Positions 1 through 7,812 of a stretch of DNA of 64,000 nucleotides are shown one piece after another. The notes under the pieces were generated by a model that saw only the letters and a list, made by a program, of their open reading frames with translations, made no database searches and had not been told where the DNA came from. Both the position numbers and the translations under genes were made by a program. How positions within the stretch are numbered: position 1 is the stretch's first letter; every line of letters begins with the position of its first letter. The stretch is from Bordetella parapertussis (GTDB lineage Bacteria > Pseudomonadota > Gammaproteobacteria > Burkholderiales > Burkholderiaceae_B), in contig CAMDEF010000012.1 in NCBI GenBank assembly GCA_945895265.1, forward strand, positions 16,747-80,746, written 5' to 3'.

Positions 1-1691
1 CTGCGACCGTGTGCGATGGGCTTGAGCAGATCGTTTACCTAGCGCTGCAACGCAAGGCCTTTGAACCAAGCACCGGGATTGCTCCACAGGTGGCGCGCTA
101 CAGTGTCGCCGAAGGGCGGCGCTCGAACTCACCCGCCATACCACTCAGCGCCTCAATCCAAACGACCATAGACGCCTCGACGCAACGCGTGGCTGTTCAA
201 GCGCTGCAAGGCCAGTTGCGCGAGCTACGCAAACGCCAGGTCGAAGATGGAGGCGTGATCGTCTTAGACAACAAAACGGGCGAAATTTTGGCCTGGGTGG
301 GGTCATCTGGCGAGCTAAGCAAAGCCCAACACGTTGATACTGTGCTCGCCTTAAGACAACCCGGTTCGACCTTAAAGCCTTTTCTCTATGCCCAAGCCAT
401 TGCTGAGCAACGCCTCACGGCTGCGAGTTTGCTAGATGATTCGAGTGCGCAGCTACAAACCGGAGCTGGGCTGTATATCCCTCAAAACTATGATCACTCA
501 TTCAAAGGCTGGGTCTCGGCCCGTACTGCTTTAGCCGCCTCGCTAAACCTGCCCGCGGTACGCACGTTGATGATGGTCACCCCAGAGGCCTTCGCGCAAC
601 AGTTAAAGCATGTTGGTTTGCCGTTGAAGCAATCGGGTGATTATTACGGCTACAGCCTCGCACTCGGCAGCGCAGAGGTGTCACTACTGAATTTAAGCAA
701 TGCCTATCGAACACTGGCAAACGCAGGGCACTACACACCACTGACCGCTCTGCTTGGACCAGCGCGTGGCGAGCTCAGCCTCGAGCGCTCGTCACCGCTC
801 AGCGTTGAGCACCAAGCCCTAGATGCACGTGCCGCCTTTATTGTGAGCGACATGTTGAGTGACCCCTACGCGCGGGCCGGCACTTTTGGCACAGACAGCG
901 TCTTGAACACTCGTTTTTGGAGCGCCGTGAAAACCGGCACCAGCAAAGACATGCGCGATAACTGGGCGTTAGGGTATTCAGAGCATTACACCGTTGGCGT
1001 GTGGGTGGGTAATGCCAACGGTGCACCCATGTGGGATGTGAGCGGTACCACCGGCGCTGCGCCGGTATGGGCAGAGATCATGTCGTACCTGCACCGCGAA
1101 AAATCGAGTCAACCTGCGCAACCGCCGCGCGATGTCATCAGTCAAACCGTTGAGCTGACCAACGAGACTGGCAAGCATCTTGAGGCGCCACATCGAGAGT
1201 GGTTTATCCAAGGTACCGAGCAAGCACTCTTCGCACTGAATCGCACCGATGCTAAGTTCGCTCAGGCAAACCAACCTAATCTAAGCACCACCGTTGCATT
1301 GCACTCAGCAGAGCCCTCGGCCAAACACTCTTCCCCGACTTTGATCGCAAGCAGCGCAACTGCAAGACAGTCAACTCTTACCACCAAACCCAACGCAAGA
1401 ATCGTGATGCCGACTCAGGGTACGATTTTGGCACTTGACCCCGACATCCCCAACACTGCCCAACACGTTGCGCTCAAAGCAGAGCAGTTTGGTGCTCAAC
1501 ATTCGTTGCACTGGACGATCAATGACACAGCGTTGTCGGATGGCGAACACACAACTTGGCAACCTTGGCCCGGGCAGCACGAGATCGCCTTGCGCGATGA
1601 CGCGGGCATCATTCTGGATCGCATCAAGATCGAAGTCAGAGGAGCGATCACCTCAAGAGATCTCAGCAAAGTGCGCAAATCGACAAATTGA
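1..1691 (+). CDS. pbpC: Penicillin-binding protein 1C, 3' part (cut by window edge)
   Basis: The reading frame is open to the window edge, so the N-terminus lies outside. What remains is the transpeptidase (peptidoglycan cross-linking) half of a class A PBP of the PbpC type. Counting from the GTG at 9, the active-site SxxK is at about residue 120 (GSTLKPF), an SLN motif follows in ALAASLNLPAV, and KTGTS lies at about 308. The last 90 or so residues resemble the PBP1C C-terminal beta-sandwich domain. About 560 residues are visible against roughly 770 in E. coli PbpC, so the membrane anchor and glycosyltransferase domain should be upstream. The stop codon TGA at 1689-1691 falls inside the end of the decayed IS element that follows, so the natural C-terminus may have been altered by that insertion. 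Confidence 0.9.
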   Translation, partial: ATVCDGLEQIVYLALQRKAFEPSTGIAPQVARYSVAEGRRSNSPAIPLSASIQTTIDASTQRVAVQALQGQLRELRKRQVEDGGVIVLDNKTGEILAWVGSSGELSKAQHVDTVLALRQPGSTLKPFLYAQAIAEQRLTAASLLDDSSAQLQTGAGLYIPQNYDHSFKGWVSARTALAASLNLPAVRTLMMVTPEAFAQQLKHVGLPLKQSGDYYGYSLALGSAEVSLLNLSNAYRTLANAGHYTPLTALLGPARGELSLERSSPLSVEHQALDARAAFIVSDMLSDPYARAGTFGTDSVLNTRFWSAVKTGTSKDMRDNWALGYSEHYTVGVWVGNANGAPMWDVSGTTGAAPVWAEIMSYLHREKSSQPAQPPRDVISQTVELTNETGKHLEAPHREWFIQGTEQALFALNRTDAKFAQANQPNLSTTVALHSAEPSAKHSSPTLIASSATARQSTLTTKPNARIVMPTQGTILALDPDIPNTAQHVALKAEQFGAQHSLHWTINDTALSDGEHTTWQPWPGQHEIALRDDAGIILDRIKIEVRGAITSRDLSKVRKSTN

Positions 1692-1755
1692 CATCCTCCC
1701 CGCCCTCAGTCGATGACTGCCGCTTGCGCGCAAAGGACGGGAATTCCTACGGTGC

Positions 1756-1932
1756 TCAGACAAACGTTGCCTGAGTCACTTGGGTGGGTTCCTGCTTCAG
1801 CGAGCGGTCTGACTGCGCCGACTCTCCACGGGCTAACAAGCGGTATCCCCGCTCTAAAATATTGATCGCACCGACTACGTCAGCGTGATTTTCGTAGCCG
1901 CAATCGACACACAGGAATTTCGCCTTGATGAA
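1756..1932 (-). pseudogene. tnpB (OrfB) 3' remnant
   Basis: The translated fragment contains FLCVDCGYENHADVVGAINI, the second CxxC of the TnpB zinc ribbon followed by the conserved N-H/A-ADVNAAINI block of the RuvC-like domain. It ends in KQEPTQVTQATFV, close to the usual OrfB tail. Intact TnpB proteins have about 360-400 residues; only about 58 recognisable ones are left. The reading frame runs on rightward to 2112, but those residues do not look like TnpB and are antisense to the tnpA remnant. The first CxxC of the ribbon and the earlier catalytic residues are absent, so it cannot be an active nuclease. Confidence 0.75.
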
Positions 1933-1993
1933 CCATCTACCTAAAGTGGTCGTGTCAAAACTCGTGAATAGTCTCAAGGGTATTGCTAGCTTA

Positions 1994-2143
1994 ATGATTC
2001 GCAAAAAGAATGGCCCAATCATCTGTAACAAGCTATGGGAACGGGCTTTGTGGTCGCCAAGTCGCTTTGCATGATGCAGCTGCGGCAGCACGCCAATTTT
2101 CGTTATTCGCAAGTATATTCAACAACAGAAAATACCAAACTAA
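1994..2143 (+). pseudogene. tnpA (IS200-type Y1 transposase) 3' remnant
   Basis: In this frame the DNA reads LWERALWSPSRFA, stop, CSCGSTPIFVIRKYIQQQ. This is recognisably the C-terminal part of IS200-family TnpA (consensus LWSPSYFxxxxGGAPxxxIxxYIxxQ), where the catalytic tyrosine helix lies. An in-frame TGA at 2072-2074 interrupts it, and the N-terminal HUH region is missing, so it is inactive. Recognition rests on this short conserved block only. Confidence 0.7.
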
Positions 2144-2182
2144 ATTAAAGGCTAAAAAAATGAAGGCTGCGCCTTCCGCGCT

Positions 2183-2215
2183 GACATCCCCGCCCTATAC
2201 GGCGAGGTTTTACGC
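2183..2215. repeat. IS605-type terminal hairpin (left end)
   Basis: The block CATCCCCGCCCTATACGGCG is followed by AGGTTTTACGCGC, and CGCC/GGCG arms can pair around a short loop. A second small hairpin, AAGGC-TGC-GCCTT, lies just before it at 2163-2175. The same CATCC-CCCGCCC core occurs at 1692-1706 at the opposite end of the element. Such end hairpins are the single-strand recognition sites of Y1 transposases. Confidence 0.55.
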
Positions 2216-2238
2216 GCAAACCCGGTAAAAGACTTTCT

Positions 2239-2247
2239 TGATATAAT
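2239..2247 (+). promoter_or_regulatory. Extended -10 promoter of tRNA-Thr
   Basis: TGATATAAT is a perfect extended -10 element (TGn followed by TATAAT), ending 10 bases before the tRNA 5' end at 2258. No good -35 hexamer is visible at the right distance. The position where it should lie, about 2219-2224, is the inferred end of the IS element, so the extended -10 probably carries promoter strength. Confidence 0.6.
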
Positions 2248-2257
2248 CTTGGGCCAA

Positions 2258-2333
2258 GCCGATGTAGCTCAGTTGGTAGAGCAGCTCATTCGTAATGAGA
2301 AGGTCGACAGTTCGATTCCGTTCATCGGCACCA
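2258..2333 (+). tRNA. tRNA-Thr (anticodon CGT)
   Basis: This is a 76-base cloverleaf including an encoded CCA. The acceptor arms GCCGATG and CATCGGC pair perfectly, the D arm is GCTCAGTTGGTAGAGC, the anticodon loop is TTCGTAA with anticodon CGT, and the T loop is TTCGATT. It closely resembles E. coli tRNA-Thr(CGT). One oddity is the T stem GACAG/CCGTT, which contains an A-C mismatch at the fourth pair and a G-T closing pair. Confidence 0.95.
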
Positions 2334-2362
2334 AAACTTTGATACTGATCGTGAGTCGCATT

Positions 2363-2401
2363 CCAAAAGTTGGACACCAAGCCAATCTTTTGGTTTTTTT
2401 T
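2363..2401 (+). terminator. Rho-independent terminator after tRNA-Thr
   Basis: CCAAAAG-TTGG and CCAA-T-CTTTTGG form an 11-bp stem with one bulged T, followed by a run of eight T. It lies 30 bases after the tRNA and would end its transcript. Confidence 0.8.
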
Positions 2402-2522
2402 GCAAAATATCCTCTGAAGTTGAGCGTGCGTGAACCGACTTTGACGTTATCATCACTCCAAACAAAAAAAACTAAGCGCCTACCCTACCGTCAGCGCTTA
2501 ATATAAACGGAGATAAAACGTC

Positions 2523-3554
2523 ATGAGCCCCTTCGGTTTCTATTCGATTGCGCGGCCGCTTTGTCGACCCCTTGCCGCAGCATTGCTGGCCTTGCCGGTT
2601 TGCTTGGCCTTGCCTGCATGGCTGGCGTTTTCTAGCGCGGCGCTGGCACAGCAACCGCCCTACCCAACTAAGCCTATCCGTTTAATCTTGCCGTTTGCGG
2701 CGGGTGGCGGGGCTGATAACAACGCTCGAATCATTGCCGAACCTCTTGGGCAGCGGCTCGGCCAGCCCATCATCATTGATTACAAACCTGGTGCAGGCGG
2801 CACTCTAGGTGCCAATATCGTCGCTAATGCGCCACCCGATGGCTACACCTTGCTGTATGCAACGCCTGGCCAGCAGATGACTAACCCCCACCTGATGGAA
2901 AAGATGCCCTACGACGCACTCAAGAGCTTTGCTTCAGTCTCGCAGGTGATTGAGGGCAGCAACGTCTTGGTGGTAAATAAAAACTTACCGGTGAATTCGG
3001 TTGCAGAATTAATCGCACTGGCCAAGGCTAAACCCGGCACGATTAACTTTGCGAGTTCTGGCATTGGTTCTTCAAGCCACCTCGCCGGTGAACTGTTTAA
3101 GTCGATGGCGGGTATCGATATCGTGCACGTGCCATATAAAGGTTCGGGGGCTGCGATTACCGAAGTGTTAGGTGGATCGATTCAAATGACTATCGATACC
3201 GTGTCAGTTTATCTGCCGCAAATCAAAGCGAATAACGTCAAGGCGCTTGCAATCTCAAAGCTTGAGCGCAACCCTATCTTGCCACAGTTGCCGCCCATCG
3301 CAGACACATTACCTGGCTTTGCCGCATTCCCGGTCAACTACATCACCGCCCCTGCAGGTACGCCTCGCCCCATCATCGAGCGGCTGAATCGCGAAATTAA
3401 TATCGTGTTGAAAATGCCGACGGTACGTGAACAGTTTGCGCAAAACGGCGCAACCGAGAAAGGCAGCACTCCTGAGGCGATGGATGCTCTGATTCGGTCT
3501 GAGTCTGCCAAATGGAAAAAAATAATCGATCAGTCGCGCGCGACTGCGAACTGA
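2523..3554 (+). CDS. Bug-family periplasmic substrate-binding receptor (first copy)
   Basis: This is a 343-residue Bug receptor of the tripartite tricarboxylate type. Such proteins bind carboxylates in the periplasm and deliver them to TTT transporters or signal their presence. A signal peptide covers about residues 1-42 with an ALA-Q cleavage site. The mature start has the family pattern YPTKPIRLILPFAAGGGADN, followed by a PDGYTLL motif and IVHVPYKGSG. GGAG lies 10 bases before the ATG. No TctA/TctB membrane genes are nearby, so it is an orphan receptor as is common in Alcaligenaceae. Its position before CoA-catabolic genes suggests an organic acid ligand; the ligand itself cannot be told. 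Confidence 0.9.
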   Translation: MSPFGFYSIARPLCRPLAAALLALPVCLALPAWLAFSSAALAQQPPYPTKPIRLILPFAAGGGADNNARIIAEPLGQRLGQPIIIDYKPGAGGTLGANIVANAPPDGYTLLYATPGQQMTNPHLMEKMPYDALKSFASVSQVIEGSNVLVVNKNLPVNSVAELIALAKAKPGTINFASSGIGSSSHLAGELFKSMAGIDIVHVPYKGSGAAITEVLGGSIQMTIDTVSVYLPQIKANNVKALAISKLERNPILPQLPPIADTLPGFAAFPVNYITAPAGTPRPIIERLNREINIVLKMPTVREQFAQNGATEKGSTPEAMDALIRSESAKWKKIIDQSRATAN

Positions 3555-3604
3555 AACCAGCACCTCAGCGCAGCGCCAAGAACAACCAAAACCTGACAAA
3601 GCCC

Positions 3605-4573
3605 ATGAGAATACTGTCTCGCAAGTTGATCGTTGGACTCTTAGGCGGTTTAATCGCCTCAACCTCGGTGCAGGGTGCGACGTACCCCGATAAGCCAGTG
3701 ACCATCGTCGTGCCTTACACCGCAGGCGGCGTCACAGACGTGTTCGGTCGAGCCATTGCCATGAAACTCTCGCGCAAGTGGGAGCAAACAGTCATTATTG
3801 AGAACCGCGCAGGCGGTGGCACCATTATTGGTACTCAACACGTGAGTCGTGCAGCGCCTGATGGCTACGCACTTTTACTCACCAGTTATGGCTTTACCTC
3901 GAACCCTATTCTGCGCAAAAGTCTGCCCTACGATCCAGCCTCACTTACGCCACTTTTATTGATTGGCACCTCTACCAACATGTTGGTCATCAACGCCAAA
4001 TTGCCCTATAAAGATCTGGCCGATGTATTAAAAATGGCGCGCGAGAAACCAGGCGCGTTAATACTAGCCTCGTCGGGCAACGGTTCGAGCCCTCATGTCG
4101 CAGCCGAACTGTTTGCCAAAGCTAGTGGCATCCAAATTACTCATATTCCCTACAAGGGCACGTCTCCAGCCATGAACGATTTGCTGGGTGGTCAAGTACA
4201 TGGCATTTTTGACGGCACGTCTGCCCTTGGCAATGTCAGTACTGGCAAGCTACGTGCGATCGCCATTGCCTCTGCACAAAGACATCCCAGCGCACCCGAT
4301 ACACCGACCTTTCGAGAGCTTGGCGTCGATATGGTGTTTGGAGGTTGGTTTGGCTTTTTTGTACCTAGCGCAATGTCGCAACCCCTACAAGACACAATCT
4401 TTAAAGAGATAGAGGCTTCGATTGCCGATCCCGAAGTGAACGCCATCATCGCAAAAACAGGCTTGATCATTGAAAACAAAACTCAAGAGCAATTTAAATT
4501 ATTTTTGAAAAATGAAAGCGAACGATTAAAACAACTGACCGAGTCTGGAGGCGCAAGCATCACGGTTGAATAG
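3605..4573 (+). CDS. Bug-family periplasmic substrate-binding receptor (second copy)
   Basis: This second Bug receptor has 322 residues and starts 50 bases after the first. The reading frame is open from 3512, but the ATG at 3605 begins a proper signal peptide (MRILSRKLIVGLLGGLIAS, cleavage near VQG-A). The mature protein opens with YPDKPVTIVVPYTAGGVTD and contains PDGYALLL and ITHIPYKGTSPA, matching the family. The two copies share motifs but differ widely, so they probably bind different or alternative ligands. It is likely cotranscribed with the downstream enoyl-CoA hydratase-like gene, 52 bases away. Confidence 0.88.
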   Translation: MRILSRKLIVGLLGGLIASTSVQGATYPDKPVTIVVPYTAGGVTDVFGRAIAMKLSRKWEQTVIIENRAGGGTIIGTQHVSRAAPDGYALLLTSYGFTSNPILRKSLPYDPASLTPLLLIGTSTNMLVINAKLPYKDLADVLKMAREKPGALILASSGNGSSPHVAAELFAKASGIQITHIPYKGTSPAMNDLLGGQVHGIFDGTSALGNVSTGKLRAIAIASAQRHPSAPDTPTFRELGVDMVFGGWFGFFVPSAMSQPLQDTIFKEIEASIADPEVNAIIAKTGLIIENKTQEQFKLFLKNESERLKQLTESGGASITVE

Positions 4574-4625
4574 ACGCCATTTTTCGCCTTACGATTAATT
4601 CGAATCACAAGAACCGGAGCACACT

Positions 4626-5399
4626 ATGGCCTTAGAGACAATCAACGTGACGATCGCTGATAATATTGCCACCGTCACGCTCAATCGACCTCCTGCAAAT
4701 GCGCAAAATGCCCAGATGCGTAGCGAGTTGATTGAAACCTTTGACGGCTTTAATGACAACGACGCGGTTAAAGTGGTTGTGCTCACCGGACACGGAAAAA
4801 TATTTTCGGCTGGTGCTGACTTAAACGAACGCCCGGGTCTGCGCGATCAAGAGGGTGCTTACTGGCGTCATAATCGCTTGGTGCGCGAAACTGGCAACTC
4901 GATTATCGAATGTAATAAGCCTGTAATTTGTGCGGTCAACGGCCCAGCGATTGGTGCGGGCTTTGGTTTAATGACCACCTGCGATATCTGGATTGCTTCG
5001 AACACCGCGTTTGTTGCGATGACCGAGATCAACGTCGGGTTAGCCGGAGGTACCGCCATGCTGCAAAGCGTTTTTGGTAAATCTCGAGCGCGACGTATGT
5101 TTTTCACCGGTATGAAAGTCTCAGCTGACGAACTGTATCGACTCGGCTTAATCGAAGCGAGCTTGCCGCCTGAAGACCTGATGCCCTACACCATGGATCT
5201 TGCCCGCGAAATTGCCAGCAAAGCACCAATCGCGCTGCGCTATGCCAAAGAGGCTGCTCAAGTCACGGCAGTCATGCCACGTCGCGAAGGCTATCGCTTT
5301 GAACAAAATCTGACCGTCGCGTTGTCAAAAACAGAAGACACTGCCGAGGCGCAACGCGCCTTCAAAGAAAAACGTCCTCCAGTTTATAAGGGCCGATGA
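4626..5399 (+). CDS. Enoyl-CoA hydratase/isomerase family protein
   Basis: This is a 257-residue crotonase-fold protein. The first oxyanion-hole segment is FSAGADLNERP and the second is NGPAIGAGFGLMTTCDI. Canonical hydratases have two catalytic glutamates; here the first position (GGGCE in the rat enzyme) reads GAGFG, so that glutamate is replaced by glycine, while the second (MTEINVGL) is kept. This suggests an isomerase, thioesterase-like or other crotonase reaction rather than standard enoyl-CoA hydration. It lies between the Bug receptors and two acyl-CoA dehydrogenases, so it should act on a CoA thioester of the same pathway. GGAG precedes the ATG. Confidence 0.85.
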   Translation: MALETINVTIADNIATVTLNRPPANAQNAQMRSELIETFDGFNDNDAVKVVVLTGHGKIFSAGADLNERPGLRDQEGAYWRHNRLVRETGNSIIECNKPVICAVNGPAIGAGFGLMTTCDIWIASNTAFVAMTEINVGLAGGTAMLQSVFGKSRARRMFFTGMKVSADELYRLGLIEASLPPEDLMPYTMDLAREIASKAPIALRYAKEAAQVTAVMPRREGYRFEQNLTVALSKTEDTAEAQRAFKEKRPPVYKGR

Positions 5400-5435
5400 C
5401 CGACCCGCCCAGCGCACTCGAACCCTGGTATCACC

Positions 5436-6614
5436 ATGAACTCAACACTCAAAGATGACACGTTTTATGAGGCGTTTCGCCACGAACTTTTCGTCTTTGC
5501 CGACGAGCAATGCCCGCCAGAGGTGCGGGCAGTCGTAGCAAGCGGGGGCAAGTTAGGGCGCGAGCAGTACAGCGCCTGGCAAAAGAAAGTATTCGCGCGC
5601 GGCTGGGGGGCACCGAGTTGGCCTGTCGAACACGGAGGCACGGGTTGGGACGTTAAACAGCGCCTGATTTTTGAAGAAGTCATGGCGCAATCGCACTGCC
5701 CGCCTATCTATCATCATGGCGTCGGGCATATTGGCCCTGTCATTATAAAGTTTGGTACTCCAGCGCAACAACAACGTTTCTTACCAAAAATCTTAGATGG
5801 TTCTGAGTGGTGGTGCCAAGGCTATTCAGAGCCGGGTTCTGGCTCTGACCTTGCGTCTTTGCGCACCAACGCGGTGCGTGATGGTGAAGACTACTTGATC
5901 AACGGTCAAAAAATGTGGACTTCACATGCCCACGAGGCCGACATCATGTACACCTTAGTACGCACTGCCAAAGAGTCGCGCAAGCAGGATGGCATCTCGT
6001 TGATCTTAATCCCATTGGATACCCCAGGGATCACGATTCGACCCATCCGCACGATTGATGGCTGGCATCACGTCAATGAAGTGTTTTTAACCGATGTCCG
6101 TGTGCATCAAAGCTACTTAGTGGGCGAAGAAGGCCGCGCCTGGCGCTATGCAAAATACCTGCTTGAGCGCGAGCGACTGCCGCCCGCCAGCGTCGCACGT
6201 CTAACTCTGCTATGGCAGCGAGCAAAGCTTCTGATCGAATCTCAGACCAGCAAAGATGCACAAACTCGCGATCTCAGCAGCCTGTCGCATCGCTTACTTC
6301 TCATTGAAGGTGCACTACTCGGGGCACGCGAAATGCTCTCGAGCGCAACCGAAGCCCTGATGCAGCAACAACCCCTGGGAATGAAACCCTCTGCACTGAA
6401 ATTACAGTGCAGCGATCTGGCCCAACAGTTGGTAGAACTGGCGATCGATGCAGTAGGCCCTGAAGTGGCAACGCGCTTTATTCATTTAGACGGTACCGAA
6501 GACGATGATGCGCTGTGGGCACATAACTATTTGTACTTTAGAAGTCGCACGATTGCCGGCGGCACGACTGAAGTACAGCGCAATGTCGTAGCCCGTGAAA
6601 TCTTTGGAGAATGA
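5436..6614 (+). CDS. Acyl-CoA dehydrogenase (large partner of a pair)
   Basis: This 392-residue flavoprotein would oxidise an acyl-CoA to the enoyl-CoA and pass electrons to ETF. The FAD/substrate motif is GYSEPGSGSDLASLRTNAV and the C-terminal motif GGTTEVQRNVVAREIFG, of the GGTxEIQRN class common in bacterial paired dehydrogenases; the usual medium-chain catalytic Glu of YEGT is replaced by Gly. A second, shorter dehydrogenase gene follows after 44 bases. Adjacent pairs like this are known to form alpha2-beta2 enzymes in steroid and branched-acid catabolism; assignment here is by analogy only. Confidence 0.88.
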   Translation: MNSTLKDDTFYEAFRHELFVFADEQCPPEVRAVVASGGKLGREQYSAWQKKVFARGWGAPSWPVEHGGTGWDVKQRLIFEEVMAQSHCPPIYHHGVGHIGPVIIKFGTPAQQQRFLPKILDGSEWWCQGYSEPGSGSDLASLRTNAVRDGEDYLINGQKMWTSHAHEADIMYTLVRTAKESRKQDGISLILIPLDTPGITIRPIRTIDGWHHVNEVFLTDVRVHQSYLVGEEGRAWRYAKYLLERERLPPASVARLTLLWQRAKLLIESQTSKDAQTRDLSSLSHRLLLIEGALLGAREMLSSATEALMQQQPLGMKPSALKLQCSDLAQQLVELAIDAVGPEVATRFIHLDGTEDDDALWAHNYLYFRSRTIAGGTTEVQRNVVAREIFGE

Positions 6615-6658
6615 AGCATGACTTCGACCCGTCGGGCGTACCTTTTGGAGCATGACGA

Positions 6659-7751
6659 ATGACTTTCACGACTCAAGCACTGGTCGAAGGCCCCGTCTTT
6701 GACTCTGCGTTGCGCTTCGCTGCTACTTACACAGGTCAACAACAGGCCGACACTCTAGATCCGATTATTGAAATGGGTTGGGCAGCCACGTTGATCCCAG
6801 AACAAGAAGGCGGCGCGGGCGGCGGCCTGGATGATCTTGTCGCACTCGTAGATGGGCTTGGGCAACACGCACTTGCCTTGCCGCTACTCGAGCGTTGTGC
6901 ACTGACACCGCTTTTACTTGCTGCGGTTGAACACCCCGCCAAACGTCGGCAATGGTTAAGCGGCATTGCAAACGGAACCTGCGCGATTTCAACGCTATGC
7001 ACGACACAGCCCGATTTAGGTCTAGGCGCGCTAAGCGCCACAATTGACTCGGGTGGCAAGCACTTTACCCTGCAAGGTCACTTGCTAGGTACTGCGCTCT
7101 CAACTCACGCAACGCACTACCTCGTTCTTGCCGGGCAGACCTCTACCAAGCAAGCGTTGTTTTTTTTAATGCCCGCGATTGAACTGCCAGCACCGACTAA
7201 ACACTACCGCTCAATTGATGGCGTTCAAACGGTTGATATTGTGTTTGAAAATATCACTGTCCCGAGCGCTCAATGCCTGGCCCAGGGCACCTCAGCAGCC
7301 GCTGCAATCGCAGCGGCGCAAAACATGGCGCTACTGGCGACAGCCGTCGACACGGTGTCGGCCTTAGGGTCTTTGCTCGAGCGTACCATTCAATACCTTA
7401 AAACGCGCACCCAGTTTGACGTGGCGCTTTCGAGTTTTCAAGCCTTGCGTCATCGTACCGTTGAGATGTATGTTCGCTACGAGTCAGCGCGTGGCATGCT
7501 GCAAGAGTGTCTGCGCCATGACCTGACCGACCCCGAGCAAACTCGACGCCTTCGCTTACTGAAAACGTTGCCTAGGCGATGCCGCACGTTTTTCGGCCCA
7601 AGCTGCAATTCAACTACATGGGGGAATGGGGATGAGCGAAGAGACACTCGCCGCGCGCTTAGCCCAACGCCTAATCACCAATGAATATCGCTTTGGTGAC
7701 CGGCTTTTTCATGCCAGGGCGTTGGGTCAATCGGGTATCCCGACGACTTAA
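6659..7751 (+). pseudogene. Acyl-CoA dehydrogenase, second partner, frameshifted near the 3' end
   Basis: The frame from the ATG at 6659 (GGAG upstream) is dehydrogenase-like up to about residue 304, then turns into unrelated sequence ending at 7684. In a different frame from about 7575 the expected ending resumes: GDAARFSAQAAIQLHGGMGM, then NEYRFGDRLF, to a stop at 7749-7751. One extra base in GTTGCCTAGG near 7571-7574 explains the break; without it the product has about 363 residues. It lacks the GGTxEIQRN tail of its neighbour, as expected for the non-catalytic subunit of a paired dehydrogenase. Either a recent inactivating mutation or a sequencing error. Confidence 0.82.
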
Positions 7752-7812
7752 GAACAACACCTGATCAACCCCGCTACGATATCGTGCCAACTCTAATACA
7801 TCTCAACACTCT

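Larger units (their letters stand above)
1688..2224 (-). mobile_element. Internally deleted IS200/IS605-type element
   Basis: The segment holds the 3' end of a tnpB-like gene on the minus strand at its left and the 3' end of a tnpA-like gene on the plus strand at its right. That is the divergent IS605 arrangement with the middle, including the 5' parts of both genes, missing. Both ends carry the hairpin-forming CATCC(T)CCCCGCCC blocks usual for these elements, at about 1692 and 2186. Read on the minus strand, the right end finishes in GATGTCAA, matching the TCAA right cleavage motif of IS608. On the same strand TTAC (plus-strand GTAA, 2225-2228) lies just before the left end, like the IS608 target. 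The exact boundaries are inferred from these motifs. Confidence 0.72.

Noticed and set aside
1933..2112. N-terminal part of the minus-strand frame containing the tnpB remnant
   Set aside because: These 60 residues do not resemble TnpB and are antisense to the tnpA remnant, so the apparent 118-residue protein is an accident of an open frame.
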